Below, in pieces: positions 17,413 through 25,524 of a stretch of 64,000 bases of DNA. The notes below the pieces were generated by a model, which was not told the origin of the DNA, searched no databases, and saw nothing but the letters and a program-made list of their open reading frames with translations. Position 1 is the first letter of the stretch, and each line of letters starts with the position of its first letter. Source of the stretch: an uncultured Mycoplasmatota bacterium (lineage in GTDB: Bacteria > Bacillota_I > Bacilli_A > RF39 > UBA660); NCBI GenBank assembly GCA_900553855.1, contig USFG01000004.1:60529-124528 (forward strand). The letters run 5' to 3'. Position numbers and translations under genes: made by a program.

Positions 17413-18702
17413 ATGGAAAGAGTATTAATTAAAAATTTAGAAGAGAATGAATTATCTAAAATTTCAGGAATGATTAAAACTATTAGAAATACTAAGTATA
17501 TGATTTTTATTAAATTAAAAGATAGAACTGGATATATTCAAGTTTCGGTTGATAAGATTAAAGAAGAACTTGCTGAGAAATGTGCTGCTTTAACAACTGG
17601 TTCTTTTGTATCATTTACTGGTAAAATGGTTATGAGTGAATATGTTAAAGATGGTGGTAAGGAATTTTTACCAGATGATGTAGAGGTTTTATCACTAGCA
17701 GAAGCTTACCCAATTGAAGAAAATGCATTACCAGATAAGAAGTTAGATTATAGATGGATTGATTTAAGATGTGATGCTAAAGAATATATTATTCCTATTC
17801 AAAGTGCGTTTGTTAAATATTTAAGAGATTATTTATATAATCAAGATTTTACTGAAATTCATACTCCTAAGATTATAGGTACTGCTTCTGAATCTGGTTC
17901 ATCTGTGTTTGAAGTTAAATATTTTAATGATAAAGCTTATTTAGCTCAAAGTCCTCAATTTTATAAACAAATGGCTATTGCTTCTGGTTTAGAAAGAGTT
18001 TTTGAAGTTGCTCCGGCATTTAGAGCAGAGAACTCTAACACTAATAGACATTGTACTGAGTTTACATCTTTTGACCTTGAATTTGCTTATATTAATTCAT
18101 ATGAAGACGTTATGCATTTAGAAGAAGAAATGCTTACTTATGCACTTGGAAAATTAAAAGAAAATTTTGGAGATATAATTAAAGAAAGATTTGGACAAGA
18201 AGTTATTGTTCCTAATAAGGCGTTTCCTAGAATTAAGTTATTTGATTTATATAAAGAATTAGAAAAAAGATATGGTTATAAAATTCCAGAACATGATATT
18301 GGAGATTTAAATGCGGAAACTGAGAAGTTAGCTTGTAAATTTGCGATGGAAGAGTATGGTTCTGAATTCTTATTTATAACTGATTATAGTAAAGCTAAAA
18401 GACCTTTCTATCATATGAGAGATGAAAATGATGTTCCTCAAGGATATGACTTATTATGGAGAGGTATGGAAATAACTAGTGGATCACAAAGAGAACATAG
18501 ATATGATCATTTAAAACATAATGCGGATGAAAAAGGATTAACTAAAGATGTTGAATTTTACATGCAATTCTTTAAATATGGAATGCCACCTCATGGCGGA
18601 TTTGCAATTGGAGTAGATAGATTAACATTATTGTTATTAGGACTTGACCATATTAGGGATGCACAGTTTATCTTTAGAGGACCTAATAGATTATATCCAT
18701 AG
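17413..18702 (+). CDS. aspS: Archaeal-type (AspS2) aspartyl-tRNA synthetase
   Basis: Class IIb synthetase for tRNA-Asp. At 429 residues it is far shorter than the usual bacterial AspRS (about 590) and lacks the bacterial GAD insertion. It has the archaeal layout: OB fold (1-100), then core with 'ASESGSSVFEVKYF', motif 2 'FRAENSNTNRHCTEF', motif 3 'GGFAIGVDRLTLLLLG', and the archaeal-type end RGPNRLYP. Such enzymes occur in some bacteria and can be discriminating or non-discriminating (also loading Asp on tRNA-Asn for GatCAB to amidate). The linked gatCAB favours the latter while the linked asnS makes it unnecessary. Specificity cannot be read with confidence from the sequence. Confidence 0.9.
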   Translation: MERVLIKNLEENELSKISGMIKTIRNTKYMIFIKLKDRTGYIQVSVDKIKEELAEKCAALTTGSFVSFTGKMVMSEYVKDGGKEFLPDDVEVLSLAEAYPIEENALPDKKLDYRWIDLRCDAKEYIIPIQSAFVKYLRDYLYNQDFTEIHTPKIIGTASESGSSVFEVKYFNDKAYLAQSPQFYKQMAIASGLERVFEVAPAFRAENSNTNRHCTEFTSFDLEFAYINSYEDVMHLEEEMLTYALGKLKENFGDIIKERFGQEVIVPNKAFPRIKLFDLYKELEKRYGYKIPEHDIGDLNAETEKLACKFAMEEYGSEFLFITDYSKAKRPFYHMRDENDVPQGYDLLWRGMEITSGSQREHRYDHLKHNADEKGLTKDVEFYMQFFKYGMPPHGGFAIGVDRLTLLLLGLDHIRDAQFIFRGPNRLYP

Positions 18703-18705
18703 GAG

Positions 18706-18727
18706 AAAGAATATTTATTCTTTTTTC
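18706..18727 (+). terminator. Weak hairpin between aspS and gatC
   Basis: AAAGAATA and TATTCTTT form a short stem with a very small loop, followed by several T. It may be an attenuating terminator that lowers gatCAB expression, or only an RNA end; the genes are 44 bases apart in the same direction. Confidence 0.4.
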
Positions 18728-18746
18728 TTTAAGTTAAGGAGGATTT

Positions 18747-19037
18747 ATGGATTTTACAAAAGAAAAAATAAGAAAACTTGCTGATTTACTGATGATTGGT
18801 TTAACTGATGAAGAAACTGATATGGTATTTGATGAGTTTGAAATTATAGATAAAAATATTAATAAAATAAATGAGATTGAAAATATAAGTGAAGTTTTAC
18901 CTATGACTCATGCTCTTGATGATTTTTATGCTGAATTAAGAGAAGATGTTATTGATGAGTCTATTCCAAGAGAAGAATTACTTGCTAACTCTGATCTAAA
19001 TGATGGTGCTTCAGTAGTTTTACCAAAGGTGGTGTAA
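18747..19037 (+). CDS. gatC: Asp/Glu-tRNA amidotransferase subunit C
   Basis: Small 96-residue subunit that wraps around GatA and stabilises the GatCAB complex. The N-terminal helix 'KIRKLADLLMIGLTDEE', the middle 'ENISEVLPMTHALD' and the LREDV block are the conserved features. AAGGAGG is four bases before the ATG. The stop is three bases from the gatA start, the usual gatCAB order. Confidence 0.92.
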   Translation: MDFTKEKIRKLADLLMIGLTDEETDMVFDEFEIIDKNINKINEIENISEVLPMTHALDDFYAELREDVIDESIPREELLANSDLNDGASVVLPKVV

Positions 19038-19040
19038 TTG

Positions 19041-20498
19041 ATGCTAAATAAAACTATTAAAGAATTACATGAGGATTTAATAAGTGGTAAAGTTACTAGT
19101 GATGAACTTGTTAAGGAATCTATTAAAATTTCTCATGAAGTAGAAAATAAATATAATGCTTTTGTAACTATTTTAGATGATGCTAAAGGAGGTAAAGTTA
19201 CTGATAATTTACTTTCTGGCATTCCTTTTGGAATTAAAGATAATTATTCAACTAAGGGAATATTATCAACTGGTTCATCTAATACTTTAAAAGATTATGT
19301 TCCGTTTTTTGATGCTACTGCTGTAAGTAATTTGTATAAAGCTGGTGCTATTCCAACTAATAAAACTGCTCTTGATGAATTTGGAATGGGTGGAACGGGA
19401 ACAACTTGTCATACAGGCACAGTATTAAATCCGTGGGATAGAACAAGAATGTGTGCGGGATCATCAGCTGGATCAGCTTGCGCGGTTGCGGCAGGAGTTT
19501 ATCCTTATGCACTAGGATCAGATACTGGTGATTCAATTCGTAAGCCAGCAGCTTATTGCGGAATTGTTGGATATAAACCTACTTATGGAATGATTTCTAG
19601 ATATGGATTATTTCCTTTCGCTTCAAGTTTAGATACATGTGGAGTTTTAACTAGATGTGTTGAAGATGCAGCAATTGTTACAGATAATATGAAAGGTATT
19701 GATGAAAATGATATGACTTCATTTGATTCAACAAATATGCATTTATATGACAATTTAGATAAAAATATTAAGGGTAAAAAATTATTTTATATTAAGGAAT
19801 TAATTGATGAAGAAAATTATTCTAATATGAATGATGAAATTAAAAAACATTTAGAAATATATCATGAAACAATTAAAAAATTAGAAGAACTAGGAGTAAG
19901 TGTTACAGGTGTTTCTATTGATAAAAAGATTCTTAATGCCTTACCATCAGTTTATGTCGTATTATCATGTGCTGAAGCAACAAGTAATATGTCTAATTTA
20001 ACTGGATTTATTTTTGGACCTAGAGAAGATGGTAAAAATTACATTGAAATGATGAAGAATTATCGTACTAAGAACTTTTCTTCTTTAATTAAACGTAGAT
20101 TTATAATTGGATCTTATGTTTTACAAAAAGAAAATCAAGAGAGATATTTTATTAATGCTCAAAGAGTTAGAAGATTAATTGTTGATATAATAAAAGAATA
20201 TTTTAAAGAGTATGATGCAATGATTATGCCAGTTGGAGTAGGCGCTGCTAAACATATTGATGGATCTTTAGATATGATTGATGAAAATACTTCTGTACTT
20301 GATGAATTTTTACAAGTTGGTAATTTTGGAGGTTTTCCTTCAATAACTATTCCGGATGGATTTATAGATAATTTACCTGTTGGTGTAAATATTACTGGTA
20401 ACTGCTACGATGATCAAAATGTTTTAAATATTGCTTATGCTTTAGAAAGTGTTATGCCTTATAAAAATCAAATTGCTAAGGAGGTAAATCATGAATGA
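19041..20498 (+). CDS. gatA: Asp/Glu-tRNA amidotransferase subunit A
   Basis: Glutaminase subunit of GatCAB, a member of the amidase-signature family that frees ammonia from glutamine. The Ser-cisSer-Lys triad is visible: Lys in 'GIPFGIKDNYST', and two serines in 'AGSSAGSACAVAAG' and 'GSDTGDSIRKPAAYCG'. The glycine-rich loop differs from the common GGSSGGSAAA by AGSSAGSACA, and GSDTGG by GSDTGD; the catalytic residues are kept. I use ATG 19041 over TTG 19038 because AAAGGTGG is better spaced. It overlaps gatB by eight bases. Confidence 0.93.
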   Translation: MLNKTIKELHEDLISGKVTSDELVKESIKISHEVENKYNAFVTILDDAKGGKVTDNLLSGIPFGIKDNYSTKGILSTGSSNTLKDYVPFFDATAVSNLYKAGAIPTNKTALDEFGMGGTGTTCHTGTVLNPWDRTRMCAGSSAGSACAVAAGVYPYALGSDTGDSIRKPAAYCGIVGYKPTYGMISRYGLFPFASSLDTCGVLTRCVEDAAIVTDNMKGIDENDMTSFDSTNMHLYDNLDKNIKGKKLFYIKELIDEENYSNMNDEIKKHLEIYHETIKKLEELGVSVTGVSIDKKILNALPSVYVVLSCAEATSNMSNLTGFIFGPREDGKNYIEMMKNYRTKNFSSLIKRRFIIGSYVLQKENQERYFINAQRVRRLIVDIIKEYFKEYDAMIMPVGVGAAKHIDGSLDMIDENTSVLDEFLQVGNFGGFPSITIPDGFIDNLPVGVNITGNCYDDQNVLNIAYALESVMPYKNQIAKEVNHE

Positions 20499-21927
20499 TT
20501 ATAAAATAACTATTGGAATTGAGATGCATTGTGAGGTTTCTAAAACTAATAGTAAAATATTTTCAAGTGCTAAAAATGGTTATTCTGATACTCCTAATAT
20601 AAATGTTAGACCTGTTGATATGGCTTTTCCGGGAACTCTTCCTGTGGTAAATAAAAGATGTGTTGAAATGGGTCTAATGATGAGTAAGATTCTAAATTGT
20701 AAACAACCGGAATATTTATATTTTGAAAGAAAGAATTATTACTATCCTGATTTACCTAAAGGATATCAAATAACACAAAATACGATACCTGCTCCAATTG
20801 GATATGATGGATTTATTGATATTGAAAGAGCAGATGGAAGTGTATTTAAAGTCGGAATTGATAATATTCATTTAGAAGAAGATTCAGCTCAGATGACTCA
20901 TGAAGAGAAGGCAAGTAAAATTAATTATAATAGAGCAGGAGTACCTCTTTTAGAACTTGTTACAACACCTTGCTTTCATGACGTAAACGATGTTATTACT
21001 TTCTTAGAATATATGAGAAGTATTTATCAATATACAGAAATATCTGATGCTGATTCTAAAAAAGGACAAGTTAGATGTGATGTAAATATTTCTTTAAGTA
21101 ATACGGATGAACTTGGAACTAAAGTTGAGATTAAAAATGTTAATTCATTTAGTGGAGTTAAGGATGCTATAAATTATGAAGTTCAAAGACAGCTTGATCT
21201 AATTAATAATGGTGAACAAGATAAAATTGAACAAGAAACAAGAAGATTTGATGATGTAAGTTGTACAACAATTAGAATGCGTTCTAAAGTTGATGCGATT
21301 GACTATAAATATTTTGTAGAGCCTAATATTCCTAAAATTAAAATAAATGAAGAATGGAAAGAAAAAATATTTAAATCAATACCAGAACTTCCTTATGAAC
21401 GTAAAAATAAATATATGACTGAGTATAATTTATCTAGTTATGATGCAAATATATTAGTTAAAGAAAAGAAAATTGCTTTATACTTTGAAGAATGTATTAA
21501 ATTAGGAATTGATGCTAAAATAGCAGCTAACTGGATTATTTCAACTATATTAGGATATATCTCTAAAGAAAATATTGAAATAGATGAATGCTTTGTAACA
21601 CCTAGTAGATTAAGCGTTATTATTAGCAATTTAAGTGAGAATAAAATATCTTCTAAGCAAGCTAAAGAATTATTTAATTTATGTTTAGAAAGAAAAGAAG
21701 AACCTGATAAAATAATTAATGATGAAGGTATGGTTCAAATATCTGATGATAGTGAATTAATTAAAATTGTAGATAATATTTTAGCAAATAGTCAAAAACA
21801 AATAGATGATTATCATAATGGAAAAACGAATTTATTTGGATTCTTTGTTGGACAAGTTATGAAAGAAACTAAAGGAAAAGCAAATCCGGTTAAAGTTAAT
21901 GAAATATTAAAAGATAAATTAAAATAA
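20491..21927 (+). CDS. gatB: Asp/Glu-tRNA amidotransferase subunit B
   Basis: Kinase/amidotransferase subunit that phosphorylates the misacylated Glu (or Asp) on tRNA and uses ammonia from GatA. The 478 residues start with 'YKITIGIEMHCEVSKTNSKIF', contain the hallmark 'FERKNYYYPDLPKGYQITQ' and 'GIDNIHLEEDSAQ' blocks, and end in a YqeY-like tail domain. AAGGAGG lies before the ATG inside gatA. Last gene of the T-box operon, with a strong terminator behind it. Confidence 0.95.
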   Translation: MNDYKITIGIEMHCEVSKTNSKIFSSAKNGYSDTPNINVRPVDMAFPGTLPVVNKRCVEMGLMMSKILNCKQPEYLYFERKNYYYPDLPKGYQITQNTIPAPIGYDGFIDIERADGSVFKVGIDNIHLEEDSAQMTHEEKASKINYNRAGVPLLELVTTPCFHDVNDVITFLEYMRSIYQYTEISDADSKKGQVRCDVNISLSNTDELGTKVEIKNVNSFSGVKDAINYEVQRQLDLINNGEQDKIEQETRRFDDVSCTTIRMRSKVDAIDYKYFVEPNIPKIKINEEWKEKIFKSIPELPYERKNKYMTEYNLSSYDANILVKEKKIALYFEECIKLGIDAKIAANWIISTILGYISKENIEIDECFVTPSRLSVIISNLSENKISSKQAKELFNLCLERKEEPDKIINDEGMVQISDDSELIKIVDNILANSQKQIDDYHNGKTNLFGFFVGQVMKETKGKANPVKVNEILKDKLK

Positions 21928-21955
21928 AAATTATAGACTTACGATCTATAATTTT
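21927..21955. terminator. Bidirectional terminator between gatB and a convergent gene
   Basis: AAAATTATAGA (21927-21937) pairs perfectly with TCTATAATTTT (21945-21955), loop of seven bases, with T runs on both strands. The stop of the minus-strand gene lies inside the stem. Confidence 0.85.
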
Positions 21956-22598
21956 TTAATATTTTCATTTTAGCATCTTTAACTGATTTAATCTTTTCAT
22001 GTATTACATCTATTGATTGAATTTTTAAAATATCATTAATATCAATATTATTATAATATGGTAGTTTATCATTTAAGTAATATCCTGGTGTTATTATTAT
22101 TTCATTATTATATAGATAATCCCACGGAGCAAATGTATTTATAATTTCATCGACATTGTTGAATACATAATAACGTGGGCTTTCATTGATGGATTGATAT
22201 TCAATATTTGTTGCTTTGTTATTGTTAATTTTTATAATTTCATATTCTAAATCAATAACTTCTGTATTAATAGAAAAATTATGTTTAAAAGGATAAATTA
22301 CTAAAAGGGTGTTACTATCTATTAAGAAAGATATAATTTTCTTAATAGAATATGATGAATTCAAATATAATAATTCGTTATCCTTAAATAATGAAAGTAA
22401 TTCATAAACTTGTTTTTGATAACATTCTGGAGGGTAAAATTCAGTGTCTGGATAAAATAGATGAAAATTATATTCTTTATTTTTACAATGTGCTAATAAA
22501 AGTTTATACACATTATAAGTTGATATAAATTTATACATTTCTTTAATTTGTTCTACTTCTTTTACTCCTTCTAATAGTTCTAATTCTATATTATTCAT
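21939..22598 (-). CDS. Unknown 219-residue protein
   Basis: A soluble protein rich in Tyr, Asn and Ile with alternating hydrophobic strands ('NTLLVIYPFKHNFSINTEV') and no signal peptide or membrane segment. I do not recognise a family. AGGAGGC precedes the ATG at a good distance, so translation is credible. It runs against gatB and shares the terminator hairpin, and its 5' side faces the HerA gene across a 167-base divergent spacer containing an inverted repeat. Nothing ties it functionally to HerA. Confidence 0.6.
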   Translation of the reverse strand: MNNIELELLEGVKEVEQIKEMYKFISTYNVYKLLLAHCKNKEYNFHLFYPDTEFYPPECYQKQVYELLSLFKDNELLYLNSSYSIKKIISFLIDSNTLLVIYPFKHNFSINTEVIDLEYEIIKINNNKATNIEYQSINESPRYYVFNNVDEIINTFAPWDYLYNNEIIITPGYYLNDKLPYYNNIDINDILKIQSIDVIHEKIKSVKDAKMKILKNYRS

Positions 22599-22649
22599 TA
22601 TAAATGCCTCCTAGATAATTAAATGGTAACATAGTACATTTATTTATGC

Positions 22650-22668
22650 ACTCTATGATGTGTAGAGT
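22650..22668. repeat. Inverted repeat in divergent spacer
   Basis: ACTCTA and TAGAGT arms with a seven-base loop lie between the divergent unknown gene and the HerA-like gene. No T run follows, so it is more like an operator or leader hairpin than a terminator. Confidence 0.35.
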
Positions 22669-22765
22669 TTGTAATTATTCATAAAAATAGTGAAGTGTGA
22701 ATTATTTTGATTTTTTTTATTATATTTTTATGTTATACTTTTTATAGAATAGAAGGTAGATTAAT

Positions 22766-24529
22766 GTGTTTGGAAAAATTAAATTTATAAGTGATAATAT
22801 TGTTATTGTTGCAATTAATAAAGATGCTAATGTTATTCAAAATTTAATGAATTTGCATGTTGTGTTTGAAAATGATAGTACTAAACTTTTAGGAGAGGTT
22901 AAAAATATAGATGAAGAATCTATTAAAATTGAATTACTTGGTGAATTTGTAGGAACTAGGTTTATTGCTGGTACAATAAAGAAACCGACTTTAAATAGTA
23001 CAATAAGAGTAATTAATAATGAAGAATTAGATATTATTATGGGTAAAGATGATGAAAAGAGTTTATATATTGGCAAGAGTCCTATATATGAAAATCGTAA
23101 GATATATGCTGGTATAAATGACTTATTTTCTAATCATATGGCTATATTTGGTAATTCAGGTTCTGGTAAATCATGTTCAGTATCAAGAATAATCCAAAAT
23201 ATATTTTTAAATCCAAAAATTTTAACTTATAATGCGAATTTATTTATATTTGATGCTTATGGAGAATATAAAAATGCATTTAAAAGCATTAATCAAATAA
23301 ATCCGAATTATCAATATAAGTTTATTACGACTAATCCTGTTGAACAGGGGGATGAATTATTACAAATTCCTGTTTATTTACTTTCTAATGATGATTTAGC
23401 ATTACTTTTAAATGCTGAAAATCACAGTCAATTAACAATTATAGAAAGAGCTAGTAAACTTGCTAAAATATTTAGTGAAAATAATGATAATGTTAATAAA
23501 CTTAAAAATCATTTGATTGCATCAGCTATTCAAAGTGTATTATTTTCTAATCAAAATGCTTCTGGTAAAAAGAATGATATATTCCAAATATTAGCATCTT
23601 GTTCTACTAATGAATTTAATGTTAATGCGGAACTTAAGGGAATTGGTTATACAAGAAGATTTGCAAATTGTTTTCAAATTGACAATAAAGGTGAATTTGG
23701 TGAAAGTGTATTAATTAATGAATATTTAGCAAGTCATATGAATCCGGAATTAGAGAGCCAAATTGAAGTTAATGATAATGCCTTTTACAATTTAAAAGAT
23801 TTTGCTAAAGCATTAGATTTCGCATTAATTGGGGAAGGTTTCTTAAATAATAGAATAATGCAAGATTCGGCTATAATATTAAAAGTAAGATTAAATTCAA
23901 TTATAAATAGTAAAAATGGTAAATATTTTGAATTTGATAAATATATATCACTAGAACAATATATTTCTAAGTTAATTGTTTTAAATTCAAGAAGAAGTCA
24001 AATTATTAATGTTAATTTAGAAGATATAGATGATGCTCTTGCTAAAGTTATAGTTAAAATTATTTCTAAAATGATTTTTGATTTTGCTAAGAAGAGAAAA
24101 GTTAGAGCTTCTATACCATTTCATTTAATATTAGAAGAAGCACATAGATATGTTCAAAACGATAATGATAAGTTCTTATTAGGATATAATATATTTGAAA
24201 GAATTGCTAAAGAAGGACGTAAATATGGAGTTATTATTGATTTGATTAGTCAAAGACCTGTTGATATATCAGAAACAGTTGTTGCTCAAATGAGTAATTT
24301 CTTAGTTCTTAAGATGACACATCCTAAAGATTTAGAATATATTGAAAAAATGCTTCCTAATGTATCTAGCGATATAATTGAAAAACTTAATTCATTGCAA
24401 GCAGGTACTTTAGTATCGTTTGGTAATGCATTTAAAATACCATTATTAATTAAAATGGATTTACCTGATCCACTTCCGTATTCAGCTAACTGTGATGTAC
24501 TTGAAAGATGGAAAGCAAGTGGAAATTAA
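22766..24529 (+). CDS. HerA-like DNA-translocating ATPase
   Basis: A 587-residue protein of the HerA/FtsK superfamily. The N-terminal ~100 residues look like the HAS barrel. The P-loop GNSGSGKS is at residues 129-136, the acidic Walker B 'LEEAHRY' at about 456, then 'ERIAKEGRKYGV' with the likely arginine finger region and 'DLISQRPVDIS' (sensor/motif Q-like). HerA forms hexamers that pump DNA, with the NurA nuclease in archaea or with diverse effectors in bacterial defence pairs. No NurA, SIR2 or other nuclease gene is adjacent. The start is GTG with AGAAGGTAG upstream; the nearby ATG at 22764 is out of frame. Confidence 0.82.
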   Translation: MFGKIKFISDNIVIVAINKDANVIQNLMNLHVVFENDSTKLLGEVKNIDEESIKIELLGEFVGTRFIAGTIKKPTLNSTIRVINNEELDIIMGKDDEKSLYIGKSPIYENRKIYAGINDLFSNHMAIFGNSGSGKSCSVSRIIQNIFLNPKILTYNANLFIFDAYGEYKNAFKSINQINPNYQYKFITTNPVEQGDELLQIPVYLLSNDDLALLLNAENHSQLTIIERASKLAKIFSENNDNVNKLKNHLIASAIQSVLFSNQNASGKKNDIFQILASCSTNEFNVNAELKGIGYTRRFANCFQIDNKGEFGESVLINEYLASHMNPELESQIEVNDNAFYNLKDFAKALDFALIGEGFLNNRIMQDSAIILKVRLNSIINSKNGKYFEFDKYISLEQYISKLIVLNSRRSQIINVNLEDIDDALAKVIVKIISKMIFDFAKKRKVRASIPFHLILEEAHRYVQNDNDKFLLGYNIFERIAKEGRKYGVIIDLISQRPVDISETVVAQMSNFLVLKMTHPKDLEYIEKMLPNVSSDIIEKLNSLQAGTLVSFGNAFKIPLLIKMDLPDPLPYSANCDVLERWKASGN

Positions 24530-24535
24530 TATATT

Positions 24536-24560
24536 GAGATAAAATATTTTATCTCTTTTT
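24536..24560 (+). terminator. Terminator after the HerA-like gene
   Basis: A perfect 20-base palindrome (24536-24555) beginning GAGATAAAA, followed by five T. Confidence 0.85.
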
Positions 24561-24598
24561 ATTTTATTAAAATTTAGTGTAAATTGATTATAATCTAA

Positions 24599-24627
24599 TT
24601 GTTAAATATAAAAACATTTGATATAAT
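24599..24627 (+). promoter_or_regulatory. Sigma-A promoter of the 6S RNA gene
   Basis: TTGTTA at 24599-24604 and TATAAT at 24622-24627, exactly 17 bases apart. The predicted start near 24634 coincides with the first base of the RNA's closing stem. Confidence 0.8.
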
Positions 24628-24633
24628 TAAATT

Positions 24634-24804
24634 ACCTAATAGATGTCGATTTACATAAAACCGACTATGTGTGATGTAAGGGAATCTAATTAAAGGATGG
24701 TGTTGAATGCTAGCTCAAAGAGTTAGAATCCTAAAGTTCTTTATGTGATGCCCACCTGCGAGAATGCGGGATTTTATCACAATTGATGTCTAGTTAGGTT
24801 TTTA
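24634..24804 (+). ncRNA. ssrS: 6S RNA (RNA polymerase regulator)
   Basis: 6S RNA mimics an open promoter and binds sigma-A RNA polymerase. The ~170-nt region folds as a rod: the ends ACCTAA...AGATGTCGATT and AATTGATGTCT...TTAGGT pair (with G-U pairs), the middle is an open bubble whose 3' side carries a small hairpin CCTGC-GAGAAT-GCGGG, and the tip stem pairs AAAGGAT with ATCCTAAAG around GCTAGCTC/GAGTTAG. It begins seven bases after a consensus -10 box, ends in a T run and codes for no protein. In B. subtilis (recalled) the 6S-1 gene lies between the tcdA homologue yrvM and the rarA homologue yrvN; here tcdA follows directly and rarA comes next, which strongly supports the call. Confidence 0.8.
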
Positions 24805-24819
24805 TTTTGGAGGGATAAT

Positions 24820-25488
24820 ATGTTTGAAAGATTAATAGCGTTATTTGGACAAGATCGTTTTACTAAGTTAGAAAAAGCAAGAGTGTTAGTTGTTGGACTT
24901 GGTGGAGTAGGAGGATATGCGTTAGAGGCATTAGTTAGGTCTGGTGTTAAAAACATAACTATTGTTGATGGTGATGTTGTTGAAGAATCTAATTTAAATA
25001 GACAAATTATTTCCAATAATAAAAATATTGGAATATCTAAATGTGAAGCAGCAGCTGAAAGAGCTTTGAGTATTAATAAAAACGCGAATATTTCAATAAT
25101 ATATAAGTTTATAACTGAGGATAATTTTAATGATTTATTAGTTAATAAATATGATTATGTTATTGATGCTTGCGATGATGTTAAAGTTAAGCTATTACTT
25201 ATGAAACATGCTAATAAATATAAATTAGTTTCAAGTATGGGAACAGCAAACAAGACTGATCCATCTAAATTATCAATTACTACTCTTGATAAAACTAGTG
25301 GAGATCCACTTGCTAAAACATTAAGAAAGAAAGTTAAAGAAAATCGTATTAGAACTAAATTTAAAGTTGTTTCTTCTACTGAAGTTCCAACTAAGAATAA
25401 AGATAAGGTACTTGGCACAGTATGCTATATGCCAGGTGTTGCCGGATTATTATGTGCAAGTTATGTAATTAATGATATTACTAAATAA
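24820..25488 (+). CDS. tcdA: tRNA threonylcarbamoyladenosine dehydratase
   Basis: E1/ThiF-like enzyme that uses ATP to cyclise the t6A37 modification in tRNAs to ct6A. The 222-residue protein has the Rossmann loop 'VLVVGLGGVGGYALEALVRSG' region (residues about 23-43), the acidic end 'IVDGDVVEESNLNRQI' with the conserved N-R-Q, and the 'DACDDV' block. GGAGGG precedes the ATG, directly behind the 6S RNA T tract, so read-through from the 6S promoter could express it. The neighbourhood with 6S RNA and rarA is the ancestral Bacillota arrangement. Confidence 0.92.
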   Translation: MFERLIALFGQDRFTKLEKARVLVVGLGGVGGYALEALVRSGVKNITIVDGDVVEESNLNRQIISNNKNIGISKCEAAAERALSINKNANISIIYKFITEDNFNDLLVNKYDYVIDACDDVKVKLLLMKHANKYKLVSSMGTANKTDPSKLSITTLDKTSGDPLAKTLRKKVKENRIRTKFKVVSSTEVPTKNKDKVLGTVCYMPGVAGLLCASYVINDITK

Positions 25489-25516
25489 AAATATTAGATT
25501 TATCGTCTAATATTTT
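25488..25516. terminator. Bidirectional terminator between tcdA and rarA
   Basis: AAAATATTAGA (25488-25498) pairs with TCTAATATTTT (25506-25516) around a seven-base loop, between two convergent genes. Confidence 0.85.
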
Positions 25517-25524
25517 ATTATGGG

